A stretch of DNA of 64,000 nucleotides, from positions 127,595 to 191,594 of the forward strand of contig CAWHIX010000007.1 of the NCBI GenBank assembly GCA_963829545.1. The letters run 5' to 3'. Source of the stretch: JAXGXJ01 sp963829545 (lineage in GTDB: Bacteria; Actinomycetota; Thermoleophilia; RBG-16-64-13). Shown here piece by piece: positions 1-10,947 of this stretch. How positions within the stretch are numbered: position 1 is the first letter of the stretch; every line of letters begins with the position of its first letter. The translations under genes and the position numbers were made by a program. Below the pieces are notes generated by a model. The model did not search any database, had not been told where the DNA came from, and was given only the letters and a program-made list of their open reading frames with translations.

Positions 1-421
1 TGCCTGCCAGATGCGCCGCCGCCAGTCCCTCGGCCACCTGCCCCGCAATATGGCCCGCTTCGGCCGCCGGCAGCGGGCCGCTGCGAGTCATCTCCTTGAG
101 AGAGCGTCCTTCCACATACTCGAAGACCAGGTAGTCCTCGCTCTCCGTGGAACCACGATCGATGAGGGTGACCACGTTGGGATGGGAAAGTTGGGCGAGG
201 GCCCGGCCTTCGCGGTCGAAACGCGCCCTGGTGCGGGGGTCCTCGTTGAGCGGTGGCTCCAGCCGCTTTATGGCTACGTTGCGCTCCAGCCGCGTATCCC
301 AGGCCTGGTAGACGATGCACATGCCCCCACGGCCCAGGATCCTTCCCAGCCGGTAGCGGTTCTTCAGGAGCGGGGCCTCGCCGCCTTGGTCATCCTGGTT
401 CTGGTCGGTGGTGTCAACCAT
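1..421 (-). CDS. Serine/threonine protein kinase, N-terminal part (cut by window edge)
   Basis: Only the first 140 residues are inside the window; the gene runs off the left edge. The start is ATG at 421, preceded by an in-frame stop and an AGGTAGG-like ribosome site. The visible part is a Hanks-type (PknB-like) kinase N-lobe: glycine loop GRGGM at about residues 30-34, the ATP-anchoring lysine in VAIK (K52), an alpha-C glutamate in the FDREGRALAQLSH stretch, and a hinge LVFEYVEG. The catalytic HRD loop and any C-terminal sensor domain (PASTA or other) lie outside, so what it senses cannot be told. A short acidic/Gln-rich leader precedes the kinase fold and there is no signal peptide. It is divergent from the small gene at 511. 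Confidence 0.85.
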   Translation of the reverse strand, partial: MVDTTDQNQDDQGGEAPLLKNRYRLGRILGRGGMCIVYQAWDTRLERNVAIKRLEPPLNEDPRTRARFDREGRALAQLSHPNVVTLIDRGSTESEDYLVFEYVEGRSLKEMTRSGPLPAAEAGHIAGQVAEGLAAAHLAG

Positions 422-510
422 TCGCCTACCTGCGGATCATGCTGACGCTTTGATATGAGCCGGCCACACACTATGATAATACCTATGGACGCTTTGGAGG
501 TGGCGACGAG

Positions 511-726
511 TTGATCTACTACGTTATTCCCCGCGAGCTTGCCGACAAGTACTACGAAGAGTTCAAGAAGCGCTTCGAGGGTGTCGAAGGAGTGGAGGTC
601 ATCGTCGATCGCCGCGAGAGCGAGCGCCGCGATGGCTCCCCACCCGATGATCCCGCGGTCGCCGAGCAGCGCATGCTCCGCGACCGGCGGCGCCGCCGGG
701 TGAGCGGCTCGTTCCCGGACGTGTGA
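511..726 (+). CDS. Small charged hypothetical protein (71 aa)
   Basis: I do not recognise a named family. The start is TTG at 511, with GGAGG about 10 bases upstream; no ATG fits the frame. The N-terminal half (YYVIPRELADKYYEEFKKRF) looks like a beta strand followed by a helix, then a valine-rich strand (GVEVIVDRR). The C-terminal half is Arg-rich and ends RRRRVSGSFPDV. There are no membrane segments and no cysteines. Its stop overlaps the GTG start of the PHP gene (GTGTGA), so the two are probably translationally coupled. It could be a small nucleic-acid-binding or regulatory protein, but this is only a guess from charge. Confidence 0.6.
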   Translation: MIYYVIPRELADKYYEEFKKRFEGVEGVEVIVDRRESERRDGSPPDDPAVAEQRMLRDRRRRRVSGSFPDV

Positions 727-1430
727 ACATGCCCCCTTCCGGCTTCAGGCTGGATCTCCACAACCACACCTCTTTCTCCTCGGATGGGGTGCTGTCTCCA
801 GCTGCTCTCCTCTCGGCCGCCCGTGCCCGGAGTATCGACTGCATCGCGGTCACCGATCACAACTCGGTCAAAGGGGGAGTGGAGGCCGCCCGCTTGGCGC
901 GCGCCGACGCCGGCCTACCCCGAGTCATTCCCGGTATGGAGCTGATGACGGAAGTGGGGGAGGTGATCGGGCTCTACGTGGAGGAGGACATTCCCGCTGG
1001 CCTGTCCCTCGTCGAATCTGTGGCCCGCATCAAGGCGCAGGGTGGGCTGGTCTATCTCCCCCATCCTTTCGATCGCCTGCGCAGAGGCGCCATCTCTCCC
1101 AGGGAGCGCCTGCATGCCGCCGAACTGGCCGACATCGTCGAGGTCGTCAACGGGCGCTCGCTCGGGCCCGGAGTGGCCGCGAAAGCCGCTGCCCTCGCGC
1201 GTGAGACGGCGAAGCCGGCCGGGGCGGGCAGTGACGCGCACAGGGCTCCTGAAGTGGGCATAGCCTACGTGGTCGTCGCCGCGCTTCCCACCCCGGAGAC
1301 CCTGGTCGAACTGATCTCCGCCGGACGTCTGGAGCACGGCCTCCGCCGCCGTGAGTACGTACTCAACTGGGGTTTCCAGGGCCTATCACCGGTCACGCGT
1401 CTTCGCCGCAGGCTCCCCTCCCCGTTCTAA
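723..1430 (+). CDS. PHP-domain metal-dependent phosphoesterase
   Basis: A 235-residue protein of the polymerase-and-histidinol-phosphatase fold. The metal-binding motifs are in the usual order: DLHNHTSFSSDG near the N-terminus, AVTDHN at about residue 42, a central HPFDR, and GSDAH at about residue 180. Relatives are trinuclear-metal phosphoesterases acting on nucleotides or small phosphate monoesters; the substrate here is unknown. GTG 723 overlaps the upstream stop, and ATG 729 in the same frame is an alternative start. The stop is 13 bases ahead of the next gene and itself provides the next Shine-Dalgarno (TAAGGAGGT), so this gene is part of the AmmeMemoRadiSam transcription unit. Confidence 0.85.
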   Translation: MNMPPSGFRLDLHNHTSFSSDGVLSPAALLSAARARSIDCIAVTDHNSVKGGVEAARLARADAGLPRVIPGMELMTEVGEVIGLYVEEDIPAGLSLVESVARIKAQGGLVYLPHPFDRLRRGAISPRERLHAAELADIVEVVNGRSLGPGVAAKAAALARETAKPAGAGSDAHRAPEVGIAYVVVAALPTPETLVELISAGRLEHGLRRREYVLNWGFQGLSPVTRLRRRLPSPF

Positions 1431-1443
1431 GGAGGTCGATGGT

Positions 1444-2505
1444 TTGAGCGGTGCCGGCTCAGTCGAGCCCGTGAGGGCGGTGCTGTGGGAGGAATGGCGC
1501 AGGCCCGGCCAAGTCCACTGCTTTCTGTGCGCGCAACATTGCCGTATCGACCCGGGTGGCTTCGGCCTCTGTGGCGTGAGGCAGAACCGGGAGGGTGTTC
1601 TCTACACGCTGGTCTACGGCTGCCCCATCTCCAGCGCGGTCGATCCCATCGAGAAGAAGCCCCTCTTCCATTTTCTGCCCGGCACTCTGAGCTACTCCAT
1701 CGCCACGGTGGGTTGCAACCTGAGTTGCCGCTTCTGCCAGAACGCCGAGATAAGCCAGATGCCCCGCGACGAGGGTCGCATCGTGGGGCGACCCACCACG
1801 CCCGAGCAGGTGGTCTCCGCGGCTCTGCAGGCCGGGTGCCGCAGCATCTCCTACACCTACACCGAGCCGACCATCTTCTACGAATACGCCCGCGATATCG
1901 CCCGGCTGGCCACCGCCCAGGGTCTCAAGAACGTCTTCGTGACCAACGGCTACATGACCAAGGAGATGCTGGCCGACATCGACGGCGACCTACACGCGGC
2001 AAACGTGGACCTCAAGGCGTTCAGCGACGACTTCTATCGGCGGATGGCCGCTGCCCGCCTCAAGCCGGTCCTCGACTCCATCCGCAGGCTGCACCAGATG
2101 GGGGTCTGGCTGGAAGTGACCACCTTGCTCATCCCGGGTTACAACGACGGCCAGGACGAGCTGCGTGCACTGGCCGCGTTCCTGGTCTCGGTCTCGCCCG
2201 ACATCCCCTGGCACGTGTCGCGCTTCCACCCCACCTATCACTTGCTGGAGGTGCCGCCTACGCCGCGCTCCTCCATCGAAGACGCGCTGCGCATCGGCCG
2301 CGAGGAGGGCCTGCACTACGTCTACGGGGGCAACATCCCCGGTCACTCGTCGGAGTCCACGCACTGCCCGACCTGCGGTGAGATGGTGCTGGGCAGGAGC
2401 GGCTTCACGGTCTGCGAAGATAGGACCAGGGCGGGACGGTGTTCGGCCTGCGGGAGTCCGATATCCGGCGTGCTGGTGGACGAACCTGATACGGAAGAGA
2501 GGTAG
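1444..2505 (+). CDS. amrS: AmmeMemoRadiSam system radical SAM enzyme
   Basis: A radical S-adenosylmethionine enzyme of about 353 residues. The cluster motif is CNLSCRFCQN (CxxxCxxC). Extra cysteines stand before it (CFLCAQHC and CGVRQN) and in a C-terminal zinc-ribbon-like part (CPTCGEM and CSACGSP). This arrangement is typical of the pyruvate-formate-lyase-activase-like AmrS family. I chose TTG 1444 because a strong AAGGAGGT lies 7 bases upstream; longer in-frame starts would run through the PHP gene. It is followed by amrB and amrA, the standard three-gene set. The family's reaction and substrate are unknown to me. Acts in the cytoplasm, presumably under anaerobic conditions. Confidence 0.92.
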   Translation: MSGAGSVEPVRAVLWEEWRRPGQVHCFLCAQHCRIDPGGFGLCGVRQNREGVLYTLVYGCPISSAVDPIEKKPLFHFLPGTLSYSIATVGCNLSCRFCQNAEISQMPRDEGRIVGRPTTPEQVVSAALQAGCRSISYTYTEPTIFYEYARDIARLATAQGLKNVFVTNGYMTKEMLADIDGDLHAANVDLKAFSDDFYRRMAAARLKPVLDSIRRLHQMGVWLEVTTLLIPGYNDGQDELRALAAFLVSVSPDIPWHVSRFHPTYHLLEVPPTPRSSIEDALRIGREEGLHYVYGGNIPGHSSESTHCPTCGEMVLGRSGFTVCEDRTRAGRCSACGSPISGVLVDEPDTEER

Positions 2506-2509
2506 AAGG

Positions 2510-3421
2510 ATGACTCTTGTCGGCTGTTTCGCGATGCCCCATCCCCCCATCGTCATCCCCGAGGTCGGAGGGGCCGAGGTGGCGCACGTGGACGCGACCC
2601 TGCAGTCAATGCGGGCGCTGGGCGAGAAGGCGGCTCTTCTCGACCCCGAGACCATCGTCCTCCTCTCCCCGCACAGTCCCCTGGCCCGCTACCAGATGGG
2701 CGTATCGCAGGCCGCGACCTTCCGAGGCTCGCTGGCCTACTTCCGCGCGCCCCAGGTTCGGCTTCAGGCGGCCGGCGACCAGCAGTTGGCCCAGGCCCTG
2801 ATGGAGGAGACGGCTGCACACGGCATCCCCGTGACCGCGACGGCCTCACCGGGCGAGATCGTCGACCTCGACCATGGGGTCATGGTCCCGCTGCATTTCC
2901 TGGCGGCCGGGCTCAAGAGGCCCTTCAAGCTGGTGTCGCTGTCGTTCTCGTATCTGGACCTTGAGGAGCATGTGCGTTTCGGGGACGCGATCGGCCGGGC
3001 GCTGACGACGAGTCCGACGAGGACGCTGTATGTGGCCAGCAGCGACCTCAGCCATCGTCTGCTGCGCGGCGCGCCCAATGGGTTCGACCCCCGGGGGGCC
3101 GAGTTCGACCGGGCCGTGGCCGAAACCTTCGCGGCGGGAGACTGGGAGGCCCTCCTGACCATTGACCCGGGCATCGTGGAGGCTGCCGGAGAGTGCGGCT
3201 ATCGCTCGCTGGCCGTCCTCTCGGGAATCGTGCAGGCCGTCGAGCGGACAGGCATCCGGACCAGGAACCGCCTCCTCTCCTACGAAGGCCCCTTCGGCGT
3301 CGGTTATCTGGTCGGCGAGGTGGAGATGGCCCCGGCGGGCCAGGCGCAGGCTCCGGCTGGCGACGGGTCGGCGGCCGACCCGCTGCCCGCGGCCGGCCGA
3401 GGGACGGAGGTGTCCCCGTGA
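2510..3421 (+). CDS. amrB: AmmeMemoRadiSam system protein B (MEMO1 family)
   Basis: A MEMO1-like protein of 303 residues starting at ATG 2510, four bases after the amrS stop. MEMO proteins share the fold of class III extradiol dioxygenases and LigB-like enzymes. The early FAMPHPPIVIPEVGG, the central IVLLSPHSPLARY, the DLDHGVMVPLHFL stretch and ASSDLSHRL (all carrying His/Asp candidates for the metal site) support this. The C-terminus is a short Ala/Gly/Pro-rich tail without obvious fold. The stop overlaps the GTG start of amrA (GTGA), so translation is coupled. No catalytic role has been proven for bacterial members, to my knowledge. Confidence 0.88.
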   Translation: MTLVGCFAMPHPPIVIPEVGGAEVAHVDATLQSMRALGEKAALLDPETIVLLSPHSPLARYQMGVSQAATFRGSLAYFRAPQVRLQAAGDQQLAQALMEETAAHGIPVTATASPGEIVDLDHGVMVPLHFLAAGLKRPFKLVSLSFSYLDLEEHVRFGDAIGRALTTSPTRTLYVASSDLSHRLLRGAPNGFDPRGAEFDRAVAETFAAGDWEALLTIDPGIVEAAGECGYRSLAVLSGIVQAVERTGIRTRNRLLSYEGPFGVGYLVGEVEMAPAGQAQAPAGDGSAADPLPAAGRGTEVSP

Positions 3422-3954
3422 GCGCCGGCAGGTTGCCATCGTCCGATCCTCTGGTCTCCCTGGCCGTTCGGGCCATCGAGGCCTACGTCGCCGACCGGAC
3501 GGTCATCGAGTCCGACGAGATTCCCGGCCTGGAGCCGAGACGGGCGGGTGTGTTCGTCTCGCTACACCTCGATGACGGCTCCCTGCGGGGGTGCATAGGC
3601 ACGTTGCAGCCCACCCGCCCCAGCATCGAAGAGGAGATCGTCGGCAACGCCATCAGCGCTGCCACCCGCGACCCCCGGTTCATGCCCCTGTCGGCTGCCG
3701 AACTCCCTCGCCTCGACGTCTCGGTGGATGTTCTCGGTCCTCCTGAGGAGGTTCCCAGCAGTGAGCATCTCGATCCCAAGGAGTACGGTCTTATCGTCCA
3801 GACGGCGGACGGCCGGCAGGCTCTTCTCCTGCCCGACCTGGAGGGCGTAGACACGGCCGAGGAGCAGTTGTGCATCACCTGCCGCAAGGGCGGCATCGAC
3901 CCCCAGCGCGACCGCTACAGGCTTTTTCGCTTCCAGGTAGAAAGACACCATTAA
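3418..3954 (+). CDS. amrA: AmmeMemoRadiSam system protein A (AMMECR1 domain)
   Basis: A 178-residue AMMECR1-domain protein. The signature is the run around GSLRGCIGTL (residues about 52-65), followed by AISAATRDPRF and a C-terminal QLCITCRKGGI that carries two conserved cysteines. The GTG start at 3418 overlaps the amrB stop and has GGAGGTGT just upstream. AMMECR1 proteins are found fused or next to MEMO and the radical SAM partner across bacteria and archaea, suggesting one pathway, possibly a modification of a protein or small molecule; the activity is not established. This is the last gene of the PHP-amrS-amrB-amrA unit. Confidence 0.9.
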   Translation: MSAGRLPSSDPLVSLAVRAIEAYVADRTVIESDEIPGLEPRRAGVFVSLHLDDGSLRGCIGTLQPTRPSIEEEIVGNAISAATRDPRFMPLSAAELPRLDVSVDVLGPPEEVPSSEHLDPKEYGLIVQTADGRQALLLPDLEGVDTAEEQLCITCRKGGIDPQRDRYRLFRFQVERHH

Positions 3955-4037
3955 GGGCGGCGGTCTGCGCTTTGCAGAGATACCGTCCTGGGTTATTATG
4001 TATGGCACTAGCAAGCACCATCAGTAGGGGATTAGCC

Positions 4038-4463
4038 GTGTCGAGCAACGCATCAGGAGCAGTTGTCTTGGGTTCCAGACCGCGCAAGGCAAGATACCGG
4101 CGCCACCCACCCACCCGTTTCGTCTGGAGCGGCCTGCTGCGTATTCTGCAGAGGATGACGCACCTCAGGCCGAGCAACCTGCTGGAGTACAGGTTGAGCT
4201 ACAGCGTACGCGACGTGGTGACCGACAAGAGCCGGGTGGTCAAGGACCAGATGGAGGCCCTCGCGACGGCCGTCCAGAAGGCGGGTTCCTACCAGGCTCG
4301 CGACGAGGCTACGCGCGCGTTCCACGCCGTCATGGAAGCACTCAACGATCGCGTGCCCCCGGACGTCCTCATGAAGCTCAGCGAGTCGCTGCCCGTGCGT
4401 GAAGCTGCTCGGTTGCGCCGCGCGGCTGCGCAGCGCGTCCACAAGGGCGAAGACCAGGCCTAG
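4038..4463 (+). CDS. Hypothetical helical protein, weakly DUF2267-like
   Basis: Encodes about 141 residues if started at GTG 4038. An in-frame ATG at 4002 is possible, but a TATTAT element at 3994-3999 would place the transcription start downstream of it, which favours the GTG. A basic N-terminus (PRKARYRRHPPTRF) is followed by mostly alpha-helical sequence. The segment AFHAVMEALNDRVPPDVLMKLSESLP resembles the repeated helical unit of DUF2267 proteins, but the match is weak and by eye only. No membrane segment or cysteine pair is present. It is convergent with rtcB; between them a GCTCCG...CGGAGC hairpin lies near 4480. Confidence 0.5.
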   Translation: MSSNASGAVVLGSRPRKARYRRHPPTRFVWSGLLRILQRMTHLRPSNLLEYRLSYSVRDVVTDKSRVVKDQMEALATAVQKAGSYQARDEATRAFHAVMEALNDRVPPDVLMKLSESLPVREAARLRRAAAQRVHKGEDQA

Positions 4464-4537
4464 CGCAAGAGGGGGCGTCTGCTCCGGCCGGCGGAGCCCG
4501 GTCGCAGGACCGGCGTGGGACCGACGGCGCCGGACGT

Positions 4538-5985
4538 CTAGCCTTTCACGACCCCCAGGGGACGGAGGCGGGCCACCTTGGGGGATATCCCTGCTCGGTG
4601 CATCACGCCCACGACCCTTTCCACGTCCTTGTAGGCCTCCGGCATCTCCTCGGCCAGCGTCTTGCGGACCCTGCGAGCGTACGATGATGCCTTCGGCGGC
4701 CAGTTCCCGGTCGATCGCCCGCCCGCGGGCCCTCTTCAGTGCCTGGCTGCGGCTCATCACCCGGCCGGCGCCGTGGCAGGTGGAGCCGAAGGTCTGCCTC
4801 CATGGCCTCGTCGGTGCCCCGGCAGACGAACGAGGCCGTGCCCATGTCGCCGGGGATGAGGACGGGCTGGCCGACCTCGCGGTAGTCCGCCGGCACCTCC
4901 GCGCTGGCCGGGTCCGAACGCCCGGGTGGCGCCCTTGCGGTGCACGCAGGTCTCGACCGCGACCCCGTCGACCTCGTGGGTCTCCAGCTTGGCGATGTTG
5001 TGGGCCACGTCGTAGACCAGGCGCAGGTTCAGCTCTCGCGGGGAGATGCGCAGAGGCGTGCAAGATGGCCTTCTCGACCAGGTGCATGATCATCTGGCGG
5101 TTGGCCCAGGCGTAGTTGGCGGCGCAGGCCATGGCCGCCAGATAGCGCCGGCCCTCCGGCGAGACGAGCGGAGCGCAGGCCAGCTGCCGGTCGGGCAGGT
5201 CGATGCTCGTAGCGCCTGGCGGCCTCCTGCCATGACGGCCAGGTAGTCGTCGCAGACCTGGTAGCCGAAGCCGCGCGATCCGCAGTGGACCATCAGGGTG
5301 ACCTGCCCCTCGAACAGCCCGAAGGCGGCGGCGGCCTCCCGGTCGAAGACGGCGTCGACGGTCTGCATTCCAGGAAGTGGTTGCCGGAGCCCAGGGTGCC
5401 CACCTGGTCCTGGCCGCGCGTGTAGGCGCGCTCGCTGATGGCGTCCGGGTCGGCGCCGGCCAGGGCGCCGCCGTCTTCGGTGTGGTCCAGGTCGGCGCTT
5501 GGAGCCGTAGCCCTGTTCCACCGCCCAGGCGGCGCCGCTGCACCAGCAGCTTCTCCAGATCGCGGCGGGACAGCGGGCGATGGCTCCCTTCGAACCCACC
5601 CCCGACGGCACATCCCGGAAGAGCTGATCCACCAGCGGCCGCATCCTTGCCCTTGATGTCGCTCGCCTCCAGATCGGTGGCCAGCAGGCGGCACCCACAG
5701 TTGATGTCGTAGCCCACGCCGCCCGGGGAGACGACGCCGTCGTCCACTCTGAAGGCGGCCACCCCGCCGATGGGGAAGCCGTAACCGAAATGGATATCGG
5801 GCATGGCCAGCGAGCAGCGGATGATGCCGGGCAGATGGGCCACGTTGCTCACCTGGGCGAGACTCTGGTCCCCTTCCAGGGCTTGGATCAGCTTGTCGTC
5901 GGCGTAGATCCTTCCTGGCACCCGCATCCCACCGGAAGCGGGCAATTCCCACAGGCACCTCGCTGAGGCGCCGAAGGCCCTCCAT
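4538..5985 (-). CDS. rtcB: RNA-splicing ligase RtcB, frameshifted
   Basis: RtcB joins 2',3'-cyclic phosphate and 5'-OH RNA ends using GTP and Mn2+. The family is clear from MPDIHFGYGFPIGGVAAF and the metal-binding GYDINCGCRLLATDL, and from the C-terminal end SPKVARLRPLGVVKG. The length (about 482 codons) is normal. The frame is broken several times, for example just after the start (SEVPVGI jumps to PASGGMRVPGR) and roughly every 80-200 bases after that, so no single reading frame covers the protein. The start is ATG 5985, with GAGGAGG upstream, 12 bases after the archease stop. Since archease, the RtcB activator, is directly upstream, the pair is meaningful and the breaks are probably sequence errors. 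Confidence 0.8.
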
Positions 5986-5997
5986 CCCGCCTCCTCT

Positions 5998-6503
5998 TCA
6001 CACGTCGAAGAGGACGGTCGCGCGCCAGCCGCCCTCCGGGGTTCGCGAGGCCGTGAGCTGGTGGTATGTGACCGCCTTCACCTCGGCCAGGAGCGCGTGT
6101 CGCGACCTGTCGGCGCTCTCGCCCCACAGCCGGGCGGTCGCTCTCAGATCCTGCGCAGCGGCCACTCCAGCTCCGGCGTGGTCTCCGCCTCCGCCGGTTC
6201 CTCCGTAGCTCGTCGGCCGGTGACCCGGTCCCGCGCGCTCGCCTGATGTTCACGGCGGCGCCGGCCGCCAGAAAGCCGTCGGTCTCGAAACGGAAGAGGG
6301 CCTCGGAGAGGAGGGCGCGCAGGGCGCTCTCCCCGAATCGCCTGCGGCATCGAGCACCACCTCTCTCCGTGGCGCTTACCGTCTCCAGGTCGACAAGTTG
6401 CCGTAGAGGGCGAAGAGAGCGTTCTCAAAGAGCTGAGGCAGGTCCAGGGCCCTGACCTCCAGCCAGACGTCGGCCGGGTGATCCAGCTCCGCATAGGCGC
6501 CGC

Positions 6504-6507
<4 letters not shown>
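5998..6507 (-). CDS. Archease (RtcB activator), frameshifted
   Basis: Archease speeds RtcB guanylylation and makes the ligase turn over many times. The N-terminus reads MSGAYAELDHPADVWLEV, with the family's conserved DHxADV motif, then LPQLFENALFALYG. The C-terminus reads AEVKAVTYHQLT...GGWRATVLFDV and ends at 5998. The middle needs at least two frame corrections. The ATG at 6507 overlaps a stop of the upstream lon frame (ATGA), indicating translational coupling. At about 169 codons it is somewhat longer than the usual 140, which may reflect the indels. Confidence 0.75.
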
Positions 6508-9085
<2,578 letters not shown>

Positions 9086-9089
<4 letters not shown>

Positions 9090-9622
9090 CGCTGCCGCCC
9101 CCCTTCTTTGTCGGGCTGCCCGTCTTCATCGGGGGGTGAGCACTCGTCGGTCATGTTGATGGCGATGCGCTTGCGTCCCGAGCGCCGCCTGAGAGGAAGC
9201 ACGATCTCCAGAAACCCGTTGGTGTATTCCGCTGAGGCGCCGCCGACATCCACCTCCGGCGGCAGCGAGACTAGCCTCTCGAAGCGGCCGTAGCTTATTT
9301 CCATCTGCTGGTAGACGGCGTCGGGATGCTTCGTGTCGGCCCGCATGCCACTTACGCGCAGCACCCCCTCGTCGACCTCCAGGTCGATCTGGGCCGGGTC
9401 GATGCCGGCCAGTTCCAGTCTGACGACCACCACTCCGCGGCGACCGTCGAAGTACACATCGGCGTTGGGTCTGAAGCTGAGGCGCCGCCGTAACGGCGTA
9501 CTCGTTCGCCGCCCATAAGTTCGAGGAACATCCTGTCCACGTCGCTCTGACGCGGCGAAGTCGGGCGGATCGTTCTTGCGTCTTGGTTCCACCGGGTGAC
9601 CTCGTCTGGGAGTAGTTGTCAT
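9086..9622 (-). CDS. Small heat-shock protein, Hsp20/alpha-crystallin family (frameshifted N-terminus)
   Basis: An ATP-independent holdase chaperone. The alpha-crystallin domain is intact: from NADVYFDGRRGVVVVRLELAG through the edge-strand motif NGFLEIVLPLR, the family's G-x-L-related end. The N-terminal arm is split: one frame gives DPPDFAASER, the neighbouring frame gives MDRMFLELMGGERVRRYGG, and a third continues into the crystallin domain, so two indels lie near 9485 and 9545. The last four bases overlap the lon start (ATGA). First gene of the hsp20-lon-archease-rtcB unit; see the candidate heat-shock operator upstream. Confidence 0.78.
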
Positions 9623-9640
9623 GGCGGCAGAAAGGCTCTT

Positions 9641-9660
9641 ATTAAGTGTATTGCCTCAAT
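9641..9660 (-). promoter_or_regulatory. Possible HspR (HAIR-like) operator
   Basis: On the minus strand ATTGAGG and ACTTAAT face each other 6 bases apart, starting about 20 bases upstream of the hsp20 ATG. The HspR box HAIR is CTTGAGT-N7-ACTCAAG; here the half-sites are imperfect and the spacer is one base short. HspR controls small heat-shock and lon genes in some actinobacteria, which fits the gene content. The match is weak. Confidence 0.3.
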
Positions 9661-9725
9661 GTCGTCCCGCCAAACCGCGAGCCCCCGCGTTTGCCCTAAC
9701 AGGGAACGGGGGGAAGGGGAGAGGC

Positions 9726-10905
9726 ATGAGGTTCTCTTACACGGATATTCCGCGTCTTCGGCATCGACGTCCGCGTGCATCTCAGCTTCCTCTTCATCGT
9801 GGCCTACTTCGCGTATGTCTGGGGCGTGCAGGTGGAGCCGGGCGGGGTCTGGGGAGCGCTCTACGGAGTGCTGCTGGTGGTGCTGCTCTTCGCCCTGGTG
9901 GTGATACACGAGTTGACCCATTCGCGGGTCGCTCAGCACTACGGCATCGCCGTCAGAGGCATCACCCTGCTGCCCATCGGCGGCATGGCGACCATGGACG
10001 AGATGCCCGAGGAACCCCGCAAGGAGCTGGCCATCTCCATCGCCGGTCCGTTGTCGAACCTGGTCATCGCTCTTCTCATGTTCGCAGCCCTTCCGTTCGT
10101 GGTCGACTGGAGCACCCTCAGCCTGGAACGCGTCTCCGAACTCATCCTCGAGCGCAGCTTCGCGGGCGCCTATGTCTACATCTTCTTCACCAACGTGCTC
10201 TTGGCCGTGTTCAACCTGCTGCCCGCCTTCCCCCTGGACGGAGGGCGCGTCTTCCGCGCCATTCTGGCCATGCGCATGGATCGTGCCCGGGCCACGCGCG
10301 TGGCGGTGATAGTCGGCCAGATCCTGGCCGTCCTGCTGGCTCTCTACGGCTTCCTGGGAGGCGGTCTCATCCTCATCCTGGTGGCCATCTTCATCTTCTT
10401 CGGCGCCCAGGGTGAAGGCGGCGTGGTGGAGGTGCACCGGGTGCTGGGCGATCTGCGGGTGAAGCACGTCGTCAACACGGGGGTGCACACGGTGCGGCGC
10501 GATCAGACCCTGGGCGAACTGGCCGCCCGCCTGTTCCACACCTACCAGGAGGACTTTCCCGTGCTCACAGGCCGCGGAGAGGTGGAGGGTATCGTCACGC
10601 GCGACCGGCTCATCGCCGAACTGGGCCGCAACGGCCCCGACTACCCGGCAGGGAGCATCATGCGCACCGACTTCCCGGTCATAGGCTTGGAGGACACGGT
10701 CAACGAGGCCCTCGACCGTATGCGCATGGGCGGCTTCAAAGCCATCCCCATAGTGGAAGACCGCCGCTTGGCCGGCATGCTGTCGGTGGAGGACATCGGC
10801 GAGGTGTACTCACTGCTGTCCGCGGGCGGCCACGCCCTCGCTGCTCGGGTGAGGGAGGCTCCACCGGCCTCTCGGCGGGCGAGGCCACGCAGCCCCGGCG
10901 AGTGA
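9726..10905 (+). CDS. M50-family (site-2-type) membrane metalloprotease with CBS pair
   Basis: An intramembrane zinc protease of the FtsH-independent S2P family. Hydrophobic segments surround the zinc motif HELTHS (HExxH) near residue 60. The third ligand motif NLLPAFPLDGGRVFRA follows at about residue 155. After the membrane part (about residues 1-215) come two CBS domains (VKHVVNTGVHTVRRDQTL... and SIMRTDFPVIGLEDTVNEAL...), which usually bind adenine nucleotides and gate activity. The start is ATG 9726 after GGGGAGAGGC. One base (a T) appears missing near 9750, because MRFSYTDI must shift frame to join RVHLSFLFIVAYF. Convergent with the UPF0182 gene. The substrate is unknown. Confidence 0.85.
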
Positions 10906-10947
10906 CGGCGGCCTAGGTCCCTAAGCTCGGCCGGTGACCGCTGCCGC

